DNA from: Berberis thunbergii
Lineage: Eukaryota > Streptophyta > Magnoliopsida > Ranunculales > Berberidaceae
Length of the DNA: 64,000 nt
Direction: 5' to 3'
Assembly: GCA_003290165.1 (NCBI GenBank)
Contig: QNQO01001163.1
Location: 62,001 to 126,000 of the forward strand
In this document: in pieces, positions 1 through 11,894 of the stretch
Position numbering within the stretch: the stretch's first letter is position 1
Layout of the letters: each line of letters begins with the position of its first letter
Made by a program: the position numbers and the translations under genes
Notes under the pieces: model-generated
The model's database searches: none
Told to the model about the DNA's origin: nothing
The model's input: only the letters and a program-made list of their open reading frames with translations

Positions 1-2376
1 ATTTGGGCCAGATATAATAAAGTCCATATTAGTTAGAGCATTAGCTAAGGTAGGGTTAGGGTTAGTTTACTAGTCAAAGAAGTTACTAAGCTTATAAATA
101 AGACATAAGTTTAAACATTGTAGTTGGTTTTGATTGATTGTTCTTCTATTTATCTCTTTAGGGTTTATCGTATTGCTACTTTTAGCTTTAGTTTAGTGTA
201 GAAATCATCATACTGTTTCAACTTTCAACTCTATGGCTAAGATGATGACTTCCAAAGGATATACATACGTAAATACAAAATGATGAACATCATATAAAAA
301 GCTTTTGAACAACCCACCAACATCATAGATGTTCCGTTAATTTTAATCATACTATTGTCAATATGTATGGGTTACTTTAATATTCTTTATAGTCAAGAGT
401 TCTTCAATATTCCTCTTTCCAAAATGCATTGCCTCAATGCAAGGCGGTTGTTGGGTGAACTAAGGCTTGTAAACCTTATGAAGAGCTGACAAGGCTTATG
501 CCTCAGATAAGTGAAGCCTACGATTTGAAACATAAGTTTGGAGGCAGAATGAAGCTCATGCCCTTGCCCAAAAAATAGGTTTCCATGTATGCTTGAACTC
601 TAAACTTATGATTATTTTGTGTGTTTTCCTATTTTTCTATGATTTATGAGTAATGACTACTATTTTACTACATGTTTTAAGAGCTTTAGAGATAGAGATA
701 CTAAGATTTGTTTGGTTATGGCTAGTGATTGTGTTATGACTTTATAGTTATACATGAATATGTTATATACATATATGTATCTTTTTATACTTATTTTATT
801 TGACTTTCATGACAACTCAACATAGGGGATAAAAGTGCCAGTATACAATTGCATCTTTAATAACTTGGGTTCAAAATTTAATCCGATGTGCTTAAGAAAC
901 AAAATTTAGGTATAATAAAATTTTGAAAAACACAAACATATTTTATATATTTATTTGAGATTCTATGCTTTTAATGTTTTGCATGTTAGAATCTATGGAA
1001 AATAATTATTTGATATTTTAGTGACTAGTTATCATCAACAACATGAAAGCATAAAAAAAACAAATAGAAAGGAAAGGCTAAGCAGCTCATATCACACCAA
1101 CTTATCCGTAACGAGAGAATTTGTATTAAAAACAACCTAATGCATTTGTTAATTTCAAATCAAAAAGTTTTGAGCACAAATCAAAACCTTGCCATCTCGG
1201 TAGATCAATGCAGATGCTTTAATGAATGCTACAGCTTGATACCTGAACATACACAAATAGAAACACAATGAATACTTCAGCCAAACTTCTAGGATAAAGA
1301 AAACAAAGGGTAGCCAAACAATAACATGTGATATGGTAAACACGTCATTGGGCAATCATAAGAATAGTTGTCACCACAACAACCTCATGTCTCTACTCTG
1401 TATTACAATTTTAAATAAAAATCGGAAGTTAAGGGATATTTGGGTTGGAGGAGAGAGAGAGAGTTTGGTAAAGATGATGTAATGGCGTGTTAGTTTTGTT
1501 CTTATTCCTTATCAGCTAAAATTGGGTTTCTTAATAATATTTGGGTTCATTGAAGAATTCCTGTCATTTTTGTTGTTGTTGTAGACGTTCAGTTGTTGTC
1601 ATTGAGCATTCGTATTTCAATCAAGAAGCCTCAACTCAAAGAGAAAACACGTTTTGATTTTAATACCTAACTAATAAGACATGTAATGGTTTACTGGCGA
1701 GGAAAAATATATGGTGACTAAGCTAAAGAGGAAATATAGATGGTGACTAAGTTAAAGTGAAGAACTAGAATCATCTTGGATGCATAACCTGAAACTTTTG
1801 CATACTGTTTTAACTAGAGATGAAAGAAAGGATGGATGAGCATGCAAGAAAAAACTCATCAAAAGTAATCTCTAATACTTTATGTGCTAGTTACCCGAGG
1901 TTAAGGAAAGCTTAATTGAGAGGCACAAGGTGGTGGTGAGGTTCCACGAAAGCATATTTGGGATGTGAACGAGTGAGCTAGATGATCATTAACACCAAAT
2001 AACGATGTCATTAGGTGTGTGTAGACGACAACTTTGGAGTCTTCTTATTTAAATACATGGTCCTTGGTCTTAGAGGAAGGAAGGTATTCAATTCATGTAT
2101 TCCCAAAGCCACTTCATTATGTAGATGTAATTAACAATACCATGGTTAATCATCATTCCTTAGTATCTTTATAATATTTGGAATGAAGTTGCAGGAATCC
2201 AATTTTTCGATCTAGCTATAGTACAATATTACATTCATCATTTTATTTGTTTGCCCCCTAAAACTAAAATAGATTCATTTTATTACATCCTTAGTATCTT
2301 TTTTTTCAAGAAATTTCGTTCGTGTAATTTATTTGTTTGCCCCCTAAAACAAAATAGATTCATTTTCCTATTGTAG
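1..2376. other. AT-rich interior of CACTA-3, no recognisable gene
   Basis: I find no exon with recognisable protein similarity here. Short open frames exist on both strands but show no family motif. A G/A-rich stretch lies near 1450, and a segment around 420-560 has CAAGGC/AAGGCTT words that also occur near 6330-6430 and 18050-18400, possibly old small DNA transposon remnants. The B end of CACTA-3, expected to the left, is not present. Confidence 0.5.
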
Positions 2377-2458
2377 GATAATTGCCTTGCGGAAAGCAGA
2401 AAATGAGGAAGAGAGAAAAGCAAGGGAGAAGATTCGTCAGAAACTCGAAGAGGATAAG
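2377..2458 (+). pseudogene. Captured single exon resembling a plant UBX/UBA-domain protein
   Basis: The exon is bounded by TTGTAG at 2371-2376 and a GT donor at 2459. It encodes a highly charged helix with the core AREKIRQKLEEDK, which is typical of the segment preceding the UBX domain in ubiquitin-regulatory UBX/UBA proteins (p97/CDC48 cofactors). Only this 27-residue exon is recognisable, so it is a fragment, not a gene. It lies upstream of the Transposase_24 gene of CACTA-3 and in the same direction. The motif is short and of low complexity, so other coiled-coil proteins remain possible. Confidence 0.45.
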
Positions 2459-2553
2459 GTATATGTTGAATTTTCAACTTATCTTTTATTGCGGTATGAT
2501 TGAAGAATAATACGCATCATATTAGAACATTCTTCAACACAATTCTAAGAACA

Positions 2554-3495
2554 ATTCTTTATTTCTATTTGTTTTCTCAAAACAATTCTATGAACAATTC
2601 TTGGATGAACACCTCGTTATACTAGCGGTAACCTAGTATCGACACCGTTCTCTTGAACTGTTCAAAGAATTATATTCAAATGATTATTGTTATTCTTGTC
2701 TATTTTTATCTGTGTTTTACTATTTCGGTATGGTCTTTCTCCTGTGTTCAACTATTTGTTCTAGACTGTAAGTTTAGTTTCCTTTTTGAAACCTAGTAGT
2801 CCTAAGTGCAAAATTGGTATCAGATGAACTGAACCTGATTGGAAAGATGGAGGTAGTGTCAATAAAAGTATATCTTTATTTCTATTTGTTTTCTCAAAAC
2901 AATTCTAAGAACAATTCTTGGATGAACACCTCGTTATACTAGCGGTAACCTACTATCGGCATCGTTCGCTTGAACTGTTCAAGGAATTATCTTCAAATGA
3001 TTATTGTTATTCTTGTCTAATTTTATCTGTGTGTTTTACTATTTCTGTTTGTTATTTCTCTTGTGTTCAACTATCTGTTCTAGACTGTAAGTTTAGTTTG
3101 TTTTCTGAAACCTAGTAGTCCTGGGTGCAAAATTGGTATCAAATGAACTGAAACTGATTGGAAAGATGGAGGTAGTGTCAGTAAAAGCATATCTTTATTT
3201 CTATTTGTTTTCTCAAAACAATTCTAAGAACAATTCTTGGATGAACACCTCGTTATGCTAGCGGTAACCTAGTATCGGCACCGTTCTCTTGAACTGTTCA
3301 AAGAATTATCTTCAAATGATTATTGTTATTCTTGTCTATTTTTATCTGTGTGTTTTACTATTTCTGTATGTTATTTCTCCTATGTTCAACTATATGTTCT
3401 AGACTGTAAGTTTAGTTTGCTTTCTGAAACCTAGTAGTCCTGGGTGCAAAATTGGTATCAGATGAACTGAAACTGATTGGAAAGATGGAGGTAGT
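2554..3495. repeat. Tandem triplication of a ~318-bp unit
   Basis: Three near-identical copies lie head to tail. The landmark TGGATGAACACCTCG occurs at 2602, 2919 and 3238, giving spacings of 317 and 319 bp. Each copy ends with TTGGTATCAGATGAAC or a close variant. TGGTATCAGA matches the usual primer-binding site of plant LTR retrotransposons primed by initiator methionine tRNA. The unit could therefore be a short LTR plus primer-binding site that was tandemly amplified, but no LTR termini are clear. The copies differ by only a few percent. Open frames in the unit are not convincing as genes. Confidence 0.85.
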
Positions 3496-3674
3496 AGGGT
3501 ACTCCCATGTATTCCATGTCTATTGAATACTAGTTGATTAAGCAGACACTCTTAGATATTATTCTAGTAAACTAATTTGCTTCTTATGCCAATTCATGGG
3601 CCTCAAAAGGAGATGATTAAGGGGAAGATAGTTGTTTCTTATTTCTTTTTGTTTGATAATGGTTAACATCTATA

Positions 3675-5300
3675 ATGTCATTGATAGAAATGGGTAGGTA
3701 TCGCGGCAATCTCTCCCCCAATGATGTCACTACATCTACAAATGATGACAGTGAAGTTAAAAAGACCATACAGTTCAATGTCCATGGTTTAGCAGTTGGA
3801 CCTGGTGCTAGAAATTTCAATAAACACATTGGAAAGCTTGTTGAAACCCTTGTGCCCATCAAATTCAAGGGTTGGCACAATGTTACTGACAACTACAAAG
3901 AGGATGTGTGGAATGGCCTCAAGGTGAGATTTTACATCATTGATTTTCATAATGTCTTATTTTATTGTCAACTTATATCTCAATGGCTTATTTACAGCAT
4001 GAAAACGACATCCCAAATTATGTGAAAAGGAGTGTGCATTTGAAAATGCCTGAATATTTTAGAAGGTTCAAGGCAGATCTTAAGAAGGATTATTTGGATA
4101 AGTATTCTACCATTGAGGAACAAGAGAAGCATGTTCCAAATGGTGTAACAAAAGAGGATTGGAAGGAGTTTATTCGCTATGAGAGCACCCCTGAAGCGAA
4201 GGCAATTAGAGCCCAAAATGCCAAAAACAAAAAGGCTTCAAAGTATGTATGGGGGGTGGCCAAAAGAGTGTTGCAGAAGTAGAGTATGAAATGGTAATTG
4301 AGTTTCTAGCTACTAGTACAATAATAACCATTTAACTATATAGGCTGAGACTAACCTTTCAAATACATAGGTTGAGAAGAACCCTGATGGGGAACCATTC
4401 ACACGCACTGATATATGGATTGCTTGTCACACGGGAAAGGATGAAAGACCCACGCATGGTGCTGAACGATATATGGTATGTGCCCAATGATGTCTTTTAT
4501 ACACAATTCTTAATTTACTTTGTAGTTGTTTGAATATTATTTGTGTCCTGATTTATTTTATTTTTTAATTCTTTTGAAGGAATAAGTTAAAATTAAAAAG
4601 GCCACCTTGCAAGAAGCTTCAACCCAGGGTACCACTGACCTCACTATTGATAATGATCCTCTAAGCCAAGTGTTTGGCCAAGAAGAAAGGGGACATACTC
4701 GTTGTGTTGGAACCACCGTCTCTAAAAGGAAGTATGATGTTGCACTTCCCGCTCGTTCATTGCTTTTGGATAAAACATTGGAAGTAAAAAAATTTAGCGA
4801 AAAATATGATAGATTGGAAGAAAATGTTAGATGAATACGAGAGAGACTTGAAAATGGAACTTATGTGAGACCATCAACAAGTGAGGGAACACAAGGAGGG
4901 ACACAAAGAACTGAAGATACACCTTCATCCCGTGCACAATCGACAAGGCAACCATAAATTTTTTTACCTCCATCTCCATTACCACCATCTTCTCAAGGTG
5001 TTGCGAGGTTTCCTTCTCCAAGCAATCTTGTTCCTTCAGTGTCAAGGACTTACAAAGTTTGTGATTGGGAAAGGAATGTCATTGCGATAGCAATAGAGGT
5101 TGTAGATCCTATCCATCAATTCTCTTGCGCTTGTCATGGATCATTGAACCATGCAACAGAGATCAAACATTCCTTATGCTTCAAATTCAGGACTGGGGTG
5201 AAACTTTACAAAAGTGATCCAAAAGGAGACATGATGGGGGATTTGGACGTTGGTGATTTCTTCGTATGGTATAAAAATCATGTGGAACTTGATGATTGAT
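3675..5300 (+). pseudogene. Decayed Transposase_24-type (Ptta/En/Spm) gene of CACTA-3
   Basis: Exon 1 starts at ATG 3675 and runs to a donor near 3924. Exon 2 starts at about 4000 after TTTACAG and contains KADLKKDYLDKY and the NAKNKKASKY basic segment of the plant En/Spm Transposase_24 family. A later exon (about 4372-4473) holds the family's IACHTGKDERP-type segment, and a final exon (about 4580-5300) ends with a cysteine-containing C-terminal domain. Family members are thought to help bind or cut the element ends. The copy is broken: a frameshift near 4250 after KYVWG, a stop at 4832 where the sister copy in CACTA-2 has tryptophan, and another stop near 4956. The whole segment, about 3630-5430, is a close inverted duplicate of 31800-33610. 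Confidence 0.8.
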
Positions 5301-5651
5301 AGTTACAACTATGTTGGAAGCAATGTAATGGTGGCAGGAAAAGAGGAGTTGAGTAAAATACACTACGGGCACGTGATTGTTCATTTTAAGGTAACTAGCT
5401 GAAGCTTAAGTGCAAGTATCTATAGACTTAAATTATGTTTGGGAACATTTTCCATTCTAAATCAACTACTTTGTTGTAAAATTTGCAAGCTTTTTATGAA
5501 GGTTATCGCATTTTGCATCTTTTTATTTATCTTATATGCAGTTAATGAGAAAATAATACAAAGTTTATTTGCATTGTTCTAAGATATGTGTATGTTTATA
5601 TTTTGGGTATACAATCAAAAACTTTTAAGCATGTCATTCCTTGTTGAGCAG

Positions 5652-6654
5652 GATTGTTGGAAAGGTTGCAGTTACTAGAAAACACCAATGGATCATTGCT
5701 GATAGTCCTTCTCATTATTGGTTAATCATCAGAGGTAAAGATTGCTCTATTGAATGGATGCAATTTAAGCCGATGTTTGTTTTAACTTTTAATTATTAAT
5801 TATCTTTTGTTGTTTATTTTGGTGATTCATAGTGTTGTGATGGATGGAAAGCTCAATTTTCAGCTGGGATCAAGGTATGATTGTTTATATTACTATGGAA
5901 ACTGAGTAATGGTATATTGAGTATGACATAGTTCAACACAAATATGCATAAACATGCATTTGTGTGTGTATATGGTAGTAACACTCTGAAGCAAGAGCTG
6001 CAAGATAGACAAGGAGGTCCTACTTGTCATTAAAGCATCATTTTTAGCATCTTGCAGTGCATATGTAACCTGCATGCATTTGGGACTTTATACCAATATT
6101 AGGATATAGATACGAATAGCCATGTGATTAGCGCTCAAACAGAGCATGTCTTTCAAAATTTTAATAGCCAGGAAAGGGGTGATAAATGTCTTGATAATTT
6201 AGATATTTGTAAATTGAGCTTCAAACATGATCGCCTTTGCTTAGCTGACTAGTTCAGTCTTCTTTAGATGGAACATAAATGTAAGTAGTGTCATCCAGGT
6301 CATAGATCATCGATGTGTGACCAAATGCATACCAAGGGACACCTAGTCACCTAGCACCATAGGGGCTGAGCCTAAGGTACTGCCTTGTCTTGCTTATCGC
6401 CTTGTGTCTTGAGAGTTCTCTAAGGTTTTGATAATCTAGAGAGGTTATTGTACTGGATGGGCAATGAATCCTAAACATCATTACTAACTAATCTGTGTAT
6501 TATATTTTTGAGTGTGAATTGCCAACGTTTTATTTGCTCTCTTTCTGTTCAAATACAATGTTAACATAGGCAATATTTTTTCTTTGTTATGTAGACAATT
6601 GCTCTTGTAGCTGTTGTTCCACATGGAGTTGTGCAACTTGGATCTTTAAATATA
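5652..6654 (+). pseudogene. Captured fragment of an LHW-type bHLH transcription factor (N-terminal domain)
   Basis: Three exons with conventional junctions are visible: 5652-5720 (IVGKVAVTRKHQWIIAD), 5833-5874 (CCDGWKAQFSAGIK) and 6595-6654 (VVPHGVVQLGS). In this order they match the N-terminal MYC/MYB-type domain of LONESOME HIGHWAY and related bHLH proteins, vascular regulators in plants. The DNA-binding bHLH region is absent, so this is a partial copy. It follows the Transposase_24 gene of CACTA-3 in the same orientation. Introns are retained. About 720 bp of AT-rich intron separates the last two exons. The assignment is from remembered family motifs only. Confidence 0.65.
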
Positions 6655-7338
6655 GTAAGAGCTCTGAAACTGTGATCTAATTCAGTTTCATTAGTGATTT
6701 TATATATGTTGTCAGTATTTATTATCTCGCCGCAGCTATTTTGTTATGGGGTTTTCACATCTCCTCTTCAGATCTGCTGTGGTAGCCTGGACCACAATAG
6801 CCTTTGCAACCTAGGGACCTTTTTTTAAAGAAAAGATTATTAATTGACTTAAAACATAGTGAGCTTATTGGTTTTGTCTCTGAACCTGTCATACCTCCCA
6901 CAAACATCATAAAATGACAAGAAATTGCACTAAAACATACAATATCGTATATCATCTAATAGGTTTAGTTACAATTTTGAGTGCTTATTGTAATTGCATA
7001 TTGTTTTATTTCAAGCTTAGAATTGATTTTTTGGTTTTTAGCAGTTTATTGGAACAATTGCTAATGTATAAAGAAAGTATAATAATTACAATTTTGGGTG
7101 CTTATAGTTTTATTTCAAGTTTTGAATTTTTTTAAGTTGTAATCGAATTTAGCAGTTCATTGGAACAATTTTTAATGTATAAAGATAATATAGTATGAAA
7201 ATAATCAAGACATGTGAACATTTTTTAAATTCTTTTTTTCAACCTTTTACCAGGAAGTGAAGGTGTGCTCCTACTTTGTCCATCTTTTTTGTTTCTTCTT
7301 TTTTCTTGGCATTAAGCACTGTAATATGATTGTTGCAG

Positions 7339-7600
7339 TTATCTACTGCTGGTGGAAGGCTTGTCATCTCAAGTGATGGCGTTTGGGATGCTTTGTCTTC
7401 AGAAGCAGTTCTTAACTGCTGCAGATGCCACCAGATGATGCCGCTGTTCAAATTGTTAAAATACATCAAACTCCTCGAATAATTTCTGTATCTTCTGATT
7501 TTCTTATAGCATTTTGAGTATTCTTCTGTAGAGTCACACCTTTTTTTTGCTTAACCTGAAGCTGTGGGATTCAAGGGGCTACGAGATGATACAACTTCAG
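7339..7600 (+). pseudogene. Captured fragment of a protein phosphatase 2C
   Basis: An exon after TTGCAG (7338) reads LSTAGGRLVISSDGVWDALS, containing the PP2C metal-binding motif SDGVWD. It continues, after a frameshift near 7428, into PPDDAAVQIVK. A second piece at about 7558-7600 gives GLRDDTT, the next conserved PP2C aspartate motif (usually DDTTCIVVD). PP2Cs are Mg/Mn-dependent Ser/Thr phosphatases. Only the C-terminal third of the catalytic domain is present and the frame is broken, so no enzyme can be made. It lies between LHW-like and UAS-like fragments in CACTA-3. Confidence 0.82.
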
Positions 7601-7939
7601 ATCCTTCATAATCTTATCTGATCTCTCCTTATTTATATTTTTCAGATGCAAGAAACATTAGTGATAGTGACTAGCCAAATTACCAGTGCAGCGTCACCAT
7701 GATCGGGCAATGATCTTGCCACTAACAAATGTTACAGCTGACCAGATTCTGATTTCTGGCAGCTAATCTGTCATCCGTTCCACAAGATTCTATTTTCTAG
7801 CAGCTAGTTGCATATTGTGCTGGTACTGGTGGATTTCTTTTTGTACTTGCGAAAGGTAAATAGCAGATCAATGCCTTGACATGTAAAACTGAGTGAGTGG
7901 ATGCTGAAGTGATTGTTGTTAATATCATGTAAAATGCAG

Positions 7940-8171
7940 GCAAAACAAGAGCTTCTATCCAGGATAAATGGCTTCTTGTCAACATGCAATCCGCCAAGGA
8001 ATTAAGTTCAACATGGTAAACATTTGCTTAGATATTGGTATTGACTTTAGCTTTTTTTGGCTGGAGGATCCTTTTGAAACATTGATATGTTATTTTGTAT
8101 AGCCGAATCATGATATATGGGCAAATGAAGCTGTAGCACAGACTATCAGTACTTATTTCATCTTTCGGCAG
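7940..8171 (+). pseudogene. Captured fragment of a plant UAS/UBX-domain protein (PUX7-like)
   Basis: Two exons, 7940-8015 and 8103-8171, read SIQDKWLLVNMQSAKELSS and DIWANEAVAQTISTYFIFRQ. Together they match the UAS (thioredoxin-like) domain that precedes the UBX domain in plant CDC48 cofactors of the PUX7 type. Flanking AG acceptors and GT donors are intact. The UBA and UBX domains are missing, so it is a two-exon fragment. It is co-oriented with the other captured pieces of CACTA-3. Together with 2377-2458 it may mean that two UBX-family genes, or two parts of related genes, were sampled. Confidence 0.75.
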
Positions 8172-8544
8172 GTGTTGAGCTAATTTAATTATGAGCTGGA
8201 ATATTCATTGATGTTTTGAACTCTTTGTTCAGATGTATAATTTCCGAAATTTGGAAATTCGATAGGACTTTCAATTTGGAAATTCAGGCCTTATTATGGT
8301 ATTCTTATAATATTATTGTTTTAATTATTGAATACAAAGGCTTTCGCCACCTTTCTTCACTTAATGCTCAATGGACTTGGAATTGGTGAATTTTTGGGTC
8401 GTATCTGGGATCAAGATTTTGGATTTTACCTTGTTTTGAAATACGAATATATTCGATTGTCGGATCCTAAGTTAATTTGTTTTGTTGTCCATTGCTAAGT
8501 CAGTTCTGACATTATGGTTTCATGATTCAATCTATTGCTGTCAG

Positions 8545-8914
8545 GCACAAAGAAGAGCAAGAATACACCAATTACGGTTAGAAAATGGTGCAAAGAAGGC
8601 TGTTGAGGAGCTTCAAAAATGTAAGTATTTCAAGTTTTTCCATGAAATTTATTAGCTGAAGCATTTTTTTTTCTTTTTCTTACTCTACTATCTCGTTTCA
8701 CAGACGATCTAGCTAATGATCCAAATGTATCAGGAGATCCATACAAGACATTGTTTGTGGCTAGGCTTGTGAGTAATCTCTAGAAACCTCTTTCATTTGT
8801 GTTGATACAATGTATCCTTATGGAAACTGACAAAATTTGACGGTTTCTTGCAAAACTATGAGACAAGTGAGCAGGCTTAAAAGGGAGTTTGAGACATATG
8901 GACCAATTAAAAGG
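8545..8914 (+). pseudogene. Captured fragment of U1 snRNP 70-kDa protein (U1-70K)
   Basis: Exons 8545-8620 and 8704-8768 give AKKAVEELQK and DPNVSGDPYKTLFVARL, the N-terminal extension and first RRM strand (RNP2 region) of U1-70K, the spliceosomal protein that binds U1 snRNA. A third exon, about 8854-8914, contains KREFETYGPIKR. It has decayed: the acceptor reads GCAA where AG is expected, and a 2-bp loss after GAGCAG shifts the frame. The rest of the RRM and the Arg-rich tail are absent. CACTA-2 is inserted 75 bp downstream, in the intron that would otherwise link this fragment to the argininosuccinate synthase fragment at 37299. Confidence 0.85.
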
Positions 8915-8989
8915 GTAGGTACTTTAGAGCAGACTTAATCCCTTTTTATAGAAATGCTCCTCTTTATTCTTTAAGAAATCTGAGCAGAA

Positions 8990-9690
8990 CACTACACCAA
9001 AAACCCCCATTAGGACCGGTTCTATACCGTGGGCGTAAGTCATTGTCACGGCTAAGAGCTGTGGGCTACAGAGGCGCTGCTAAATTCCTTGTAACGGCTA
9101 TAAACCGTTGCTAAACATTGTAGCAACGATTTTATGCTTGAATGGGGGAGGTGATTTTCAGCATTTAGCCACGGTTCTATACCGTTGCAAGAACAATAGC
9201 AACGGTTTTTAGCCGTGGCAAAAATAGCCACGATTTTAAGCCGTGGCAAAAATAGCCACGGTTTTAAGCCGTGACAAGGTGTAGATATTAGCAACGGTTA
9301 TAAACCGTGTCTAACAAGGTAGCAAAGGTTTTTAGCCGTGGCTAACCCTGGCCACGGTTTTAAGCCGTGGCTAAACAGTGAGAAATAAACCGTGGCTAAC
9401 AGTGAGAAATAAACCGTGGCAAACGTGATAGCAACGGTTTTAAGCCGTTGCTAACCCTGGCTACGGTTGTAAGCCATAGCAACTGATGAAGAACAGCCAC
9501 GGTTCCTAGCCGTGGCAAGCTGCAACCACGGTTGTAAGCCGTTGGCAATTAAAATAAAATTCAAAAAAAAAATTATGTTTTGTTGCAACGGTTTGAAGCC
9601 GTTGCAAATTAATATAATCGAAAAAAAAATTATATTTTTTTTTTGCTACTGCAGCAAAATCACAGCCGTGGCACCTGCAAAATCAGTCCT
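8990..9690. repeat. A-type terminus and subterminal array of CACTA-2
   Basis: The end begins CACTACACCAAAAACCCCC. It is followed by about 20 copies of short motifs such as GCCACGGTTTTAAGCCGTGGC and GCAACGG...CCGTTGC, each close to a perfect palindrome. In CACTA elements such subterminal repeats bind the TNPA protein. The same A-type layout occurs at 24616 and 40332 (reverse), including a CTACAGAGGCG-like word just inside. Past about 9640 the array gives way to a CTGCAGCAAAATCACAGCC motif also present beside the A end of CACTA-3 (39690-39730). Confidence 0.92.
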
Positions 9691-11197
9691 TACTATGGTT
9701 TGTGTCATGCCTCCGGCACGAATAAGATTCCACCAAACTATATGCTAGATAAATACAAAATCAACCGTAAAAAGGAACTTGTCAAGTTTTGACGCCAAAC
9801 AAAAACATGTAAACAAATAGCACTAATGTACAATAACAGGATTAACCTGAACAAATGGAACCTTGTTATATCATGTTTCGCTCGCATCAAAAACAAAAGA
9901 ATTTCTCTATGTTTTTTCCAACAATACAAATCCACCTAGTTATAATGTAAGAAACTACATTGATGCCCTTAGGAACAGGCCCCATTTCTTTCGGTAGTTG
10001 CTTGTTCAATATACTGAAAATGATGACAATGTAGCACCTGGTAGTTGCTTGTATATGGCACCGGTGATGGTTGATACAACGACACACTTTGCACCCCAGA
10101 AACAAGCAATGCATGTGCATTCTCCTGTCCAACATACTGCTGCCCGTACTGGCTCAGACCTTCAGAGCCTTGCAGTATAAAAATTAGTCAGTACTCAATG
10201 ACAGACAAACATGACCTATAAAGATTGCTAATAAACCAATGACAGACAAACATGACCTATAATTTCTGGTGTACTAGTATATGCATGAATCTTAGCCATA
10301 AAGACATGCCTGGAGATTTGTATATCTATTGTGATACATTAATTGTCTGAGACACCCAAGCTATATCATTGATGTACCAAAAAAGACTGACACATGTGAA
10401 ATTTTTTAAGAATTTTTTTTTCCTATTTTCATTTAGAGAAGAAGATTCAAAACTATATGGATGGAACTATGAGATTAATCAGTAACATACCTCATGTTTT
10501 AAAAGGAATCAAAATTTTTATGGAAATCTTTTATTGGTATTTTACCAACCACTAGTAATCCAATTGATAATCATTTAAGAGTGGAGGGTGCCTACCTGCC
10601 CTTTATCTCTTTCTACTGCTGAAACAGAAGACCATTTGGTTTTCAAATGTGACTTTGCTTACCAATTCTTATCAGATGAAGTTTGGTGCCTTTAATCTCT
10701 TTGGATAATCTGATTTCCTACTATTTCTTACAGATTCAAACAATTCAGATGGAAAAAATGATGGTTTTCAAATCTTAGCAGCCATTATGAAAACCATTGG
10801 GTGTTTGCAGTTGAATACCATCACTGCCCGCACAATAAATTTATAGTGTTGCAGCTTCCCTATGATGATAATCATATTACTTATACTATGATTCTAACTC
10901 TGAACAAAATAGAAATAGGACTGTACAAACAAGATGGAAGCAGATCTGGATCCTTAGTAGGCATGTAGAAATGGCTAGGTATGATGATAGGCCTGAAGAG
11001 TCTGAAGACCAGCATATAAAGCAGTTAGCTAGTCAAGTTCAGGCCTTGTTTTGGGTGTGCAAGATCATGGTATGAGTGCTTAACAGTTATAAAACCATTG
11101 AATAAAATCACTAATGAATTCCAATCAAACAAGAAACTATGAATATAAGAGATTCATAGAAATTTTGATGTTTTGACATGTTGAGGAAGTCAGTTAC
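9691..11197 (-). other. Interior of CACTA-2 beyond the chromomethylase fragment, no recognised gene
   Basis: On the minus strand an open stretch at about 10180-10000 encodes a Gln/Ser/Tyr-containing segment with GLSQYGQQYVGQENAHAL, possibly an exon of an unidentified captured gene. I do not recognise it. The direct repeat AATGACAGACAAACATGACC occurs at 10197 and again at about 10237, a tandem duplication of some 40 bp. The remainder is AT-rich and shows no motif. Confidence 0.4.
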
Positions 11198-11395
11198 CTC
11201 TCAACAACAGGACCAGAAAGCTTATAGTAATCAGGAAAGCCTTGTAGCCTGGCGTTTTCACGAGGAGTGAGAACTCTGTCTTGCTCAGGTTGCAGAAGAG
11301 TCTGACAAACAAATTTGATAATAGAATGAGATTGCATGCAATGTTCAGAGTAGATATATTAAAAATAAGTCTAGCATATAAGGTCTAACCTGGTT
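11198..11395 (-). pseudogene. Captured chromomethylase (CMT3-type DNA methyltransferase) fragment, 3' part
   Basis: The minus-strand exon 11301-11198 reads [21 protein letters not shown], the C-terminal catalytic motif (motif IX/X region) of plant chromomethylases, preceded by QPEQDRVLT. It starts after GTTTGTCAG and ends at a GT donor. A short intron (11302-11389) separates it from the last 6 bases (AACCAG) of the preceding exon, which is then cut by CACTA-1 at 11395. The upstream half of that exon is at 24617-24690. Chromomethylases maintain CHG methylation, which silences transposons. The catalytic Pro-Cys loop and chromodomain are absent, so this is a fragment. Confidence 0.88.
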
Positions 11396-11890
11396 TACTA
11401 CACCAAAAGGGCTATTTAGCTACGCCGAGCTGCCCACGATTTTAAACCGTTGCTGTATTTGCCACGGCCAGTAACCGTAGCTATACGTACCAACAGCTTA
11501 AAACCGTGGGTACAAAACAACTTGGCCACGGTTTACAACCGTTGGTAAAGTTGTCACGGCTAAACACCGTGGCTAATATTAGCCACGGCTCCAGACCGTG
11601 GGCATGTTTTGCAACGCCTTAAAACCGTTGCAACAAAAATATTAGCAACGGTTATAAGCCGTGGCTAAATGTAGCAACGGTTCAAAACCGTTGCAAAAAA
11701 AACTTTAGCAACGGTTTTAAACCGTGGCGACATTTAGCAACGGCTTAAAACCGTGATAACAAAAAAAATTAGCAACGGTTCTCAACCGTAGCTAAATCTA
11801 GCAACGGCTCAAAACCGTGGCTAAAAATAATTTAGCAACGGTTTTAAACCATGGCTAGGTCTAGCAACGGCTCAAAACCGTGGCTACATG
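11396..11890. repeat. B-type terminus and subterminal array of CACTA-1
   Basis: The end reads TACTACACCAAAAGGGC followed by TTTAGCTACGCCGAGCTG. The latter also follows the B end of CACTA-2 at 37242. Some 16 palindromic units follow (for example GCAACGGTTTTAAACCGTGGC). The first base differs from the canonical C, which may impair mobility because CACTA termini are precise. Confidence 0.9.
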
Positions 11891-11894
11891 AAAA

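Noticed and set aside
48..66. Telomere-like GGGTTAGGGTTAG
   Set aside because: Only two units and not the plant TTTAGGG repeat; no array.
4827..5090. Extra frames on both strands beside the end of the Transposase_24 gene
   Set aside because: Shadows of the last exon; the sister copy in CACTA-2 shows which frame is real.
5652..7600. Treating the LHW-like and PP2C exons as one phosphatase gene
   Set aside because: VVPHGVVQLGS with IVGKVAVT and GWKAQFSAGIK fits the LHW-type bHLH N-terminal domain; PP2C motifs start only at 7339.
8990..9690. CRISPR-like array of regularly repeated palindromes
   Set aside because: Units vary in spacing and sequence and sit at CACTA termini in plant DNA. They are transposon subterminal repeats.
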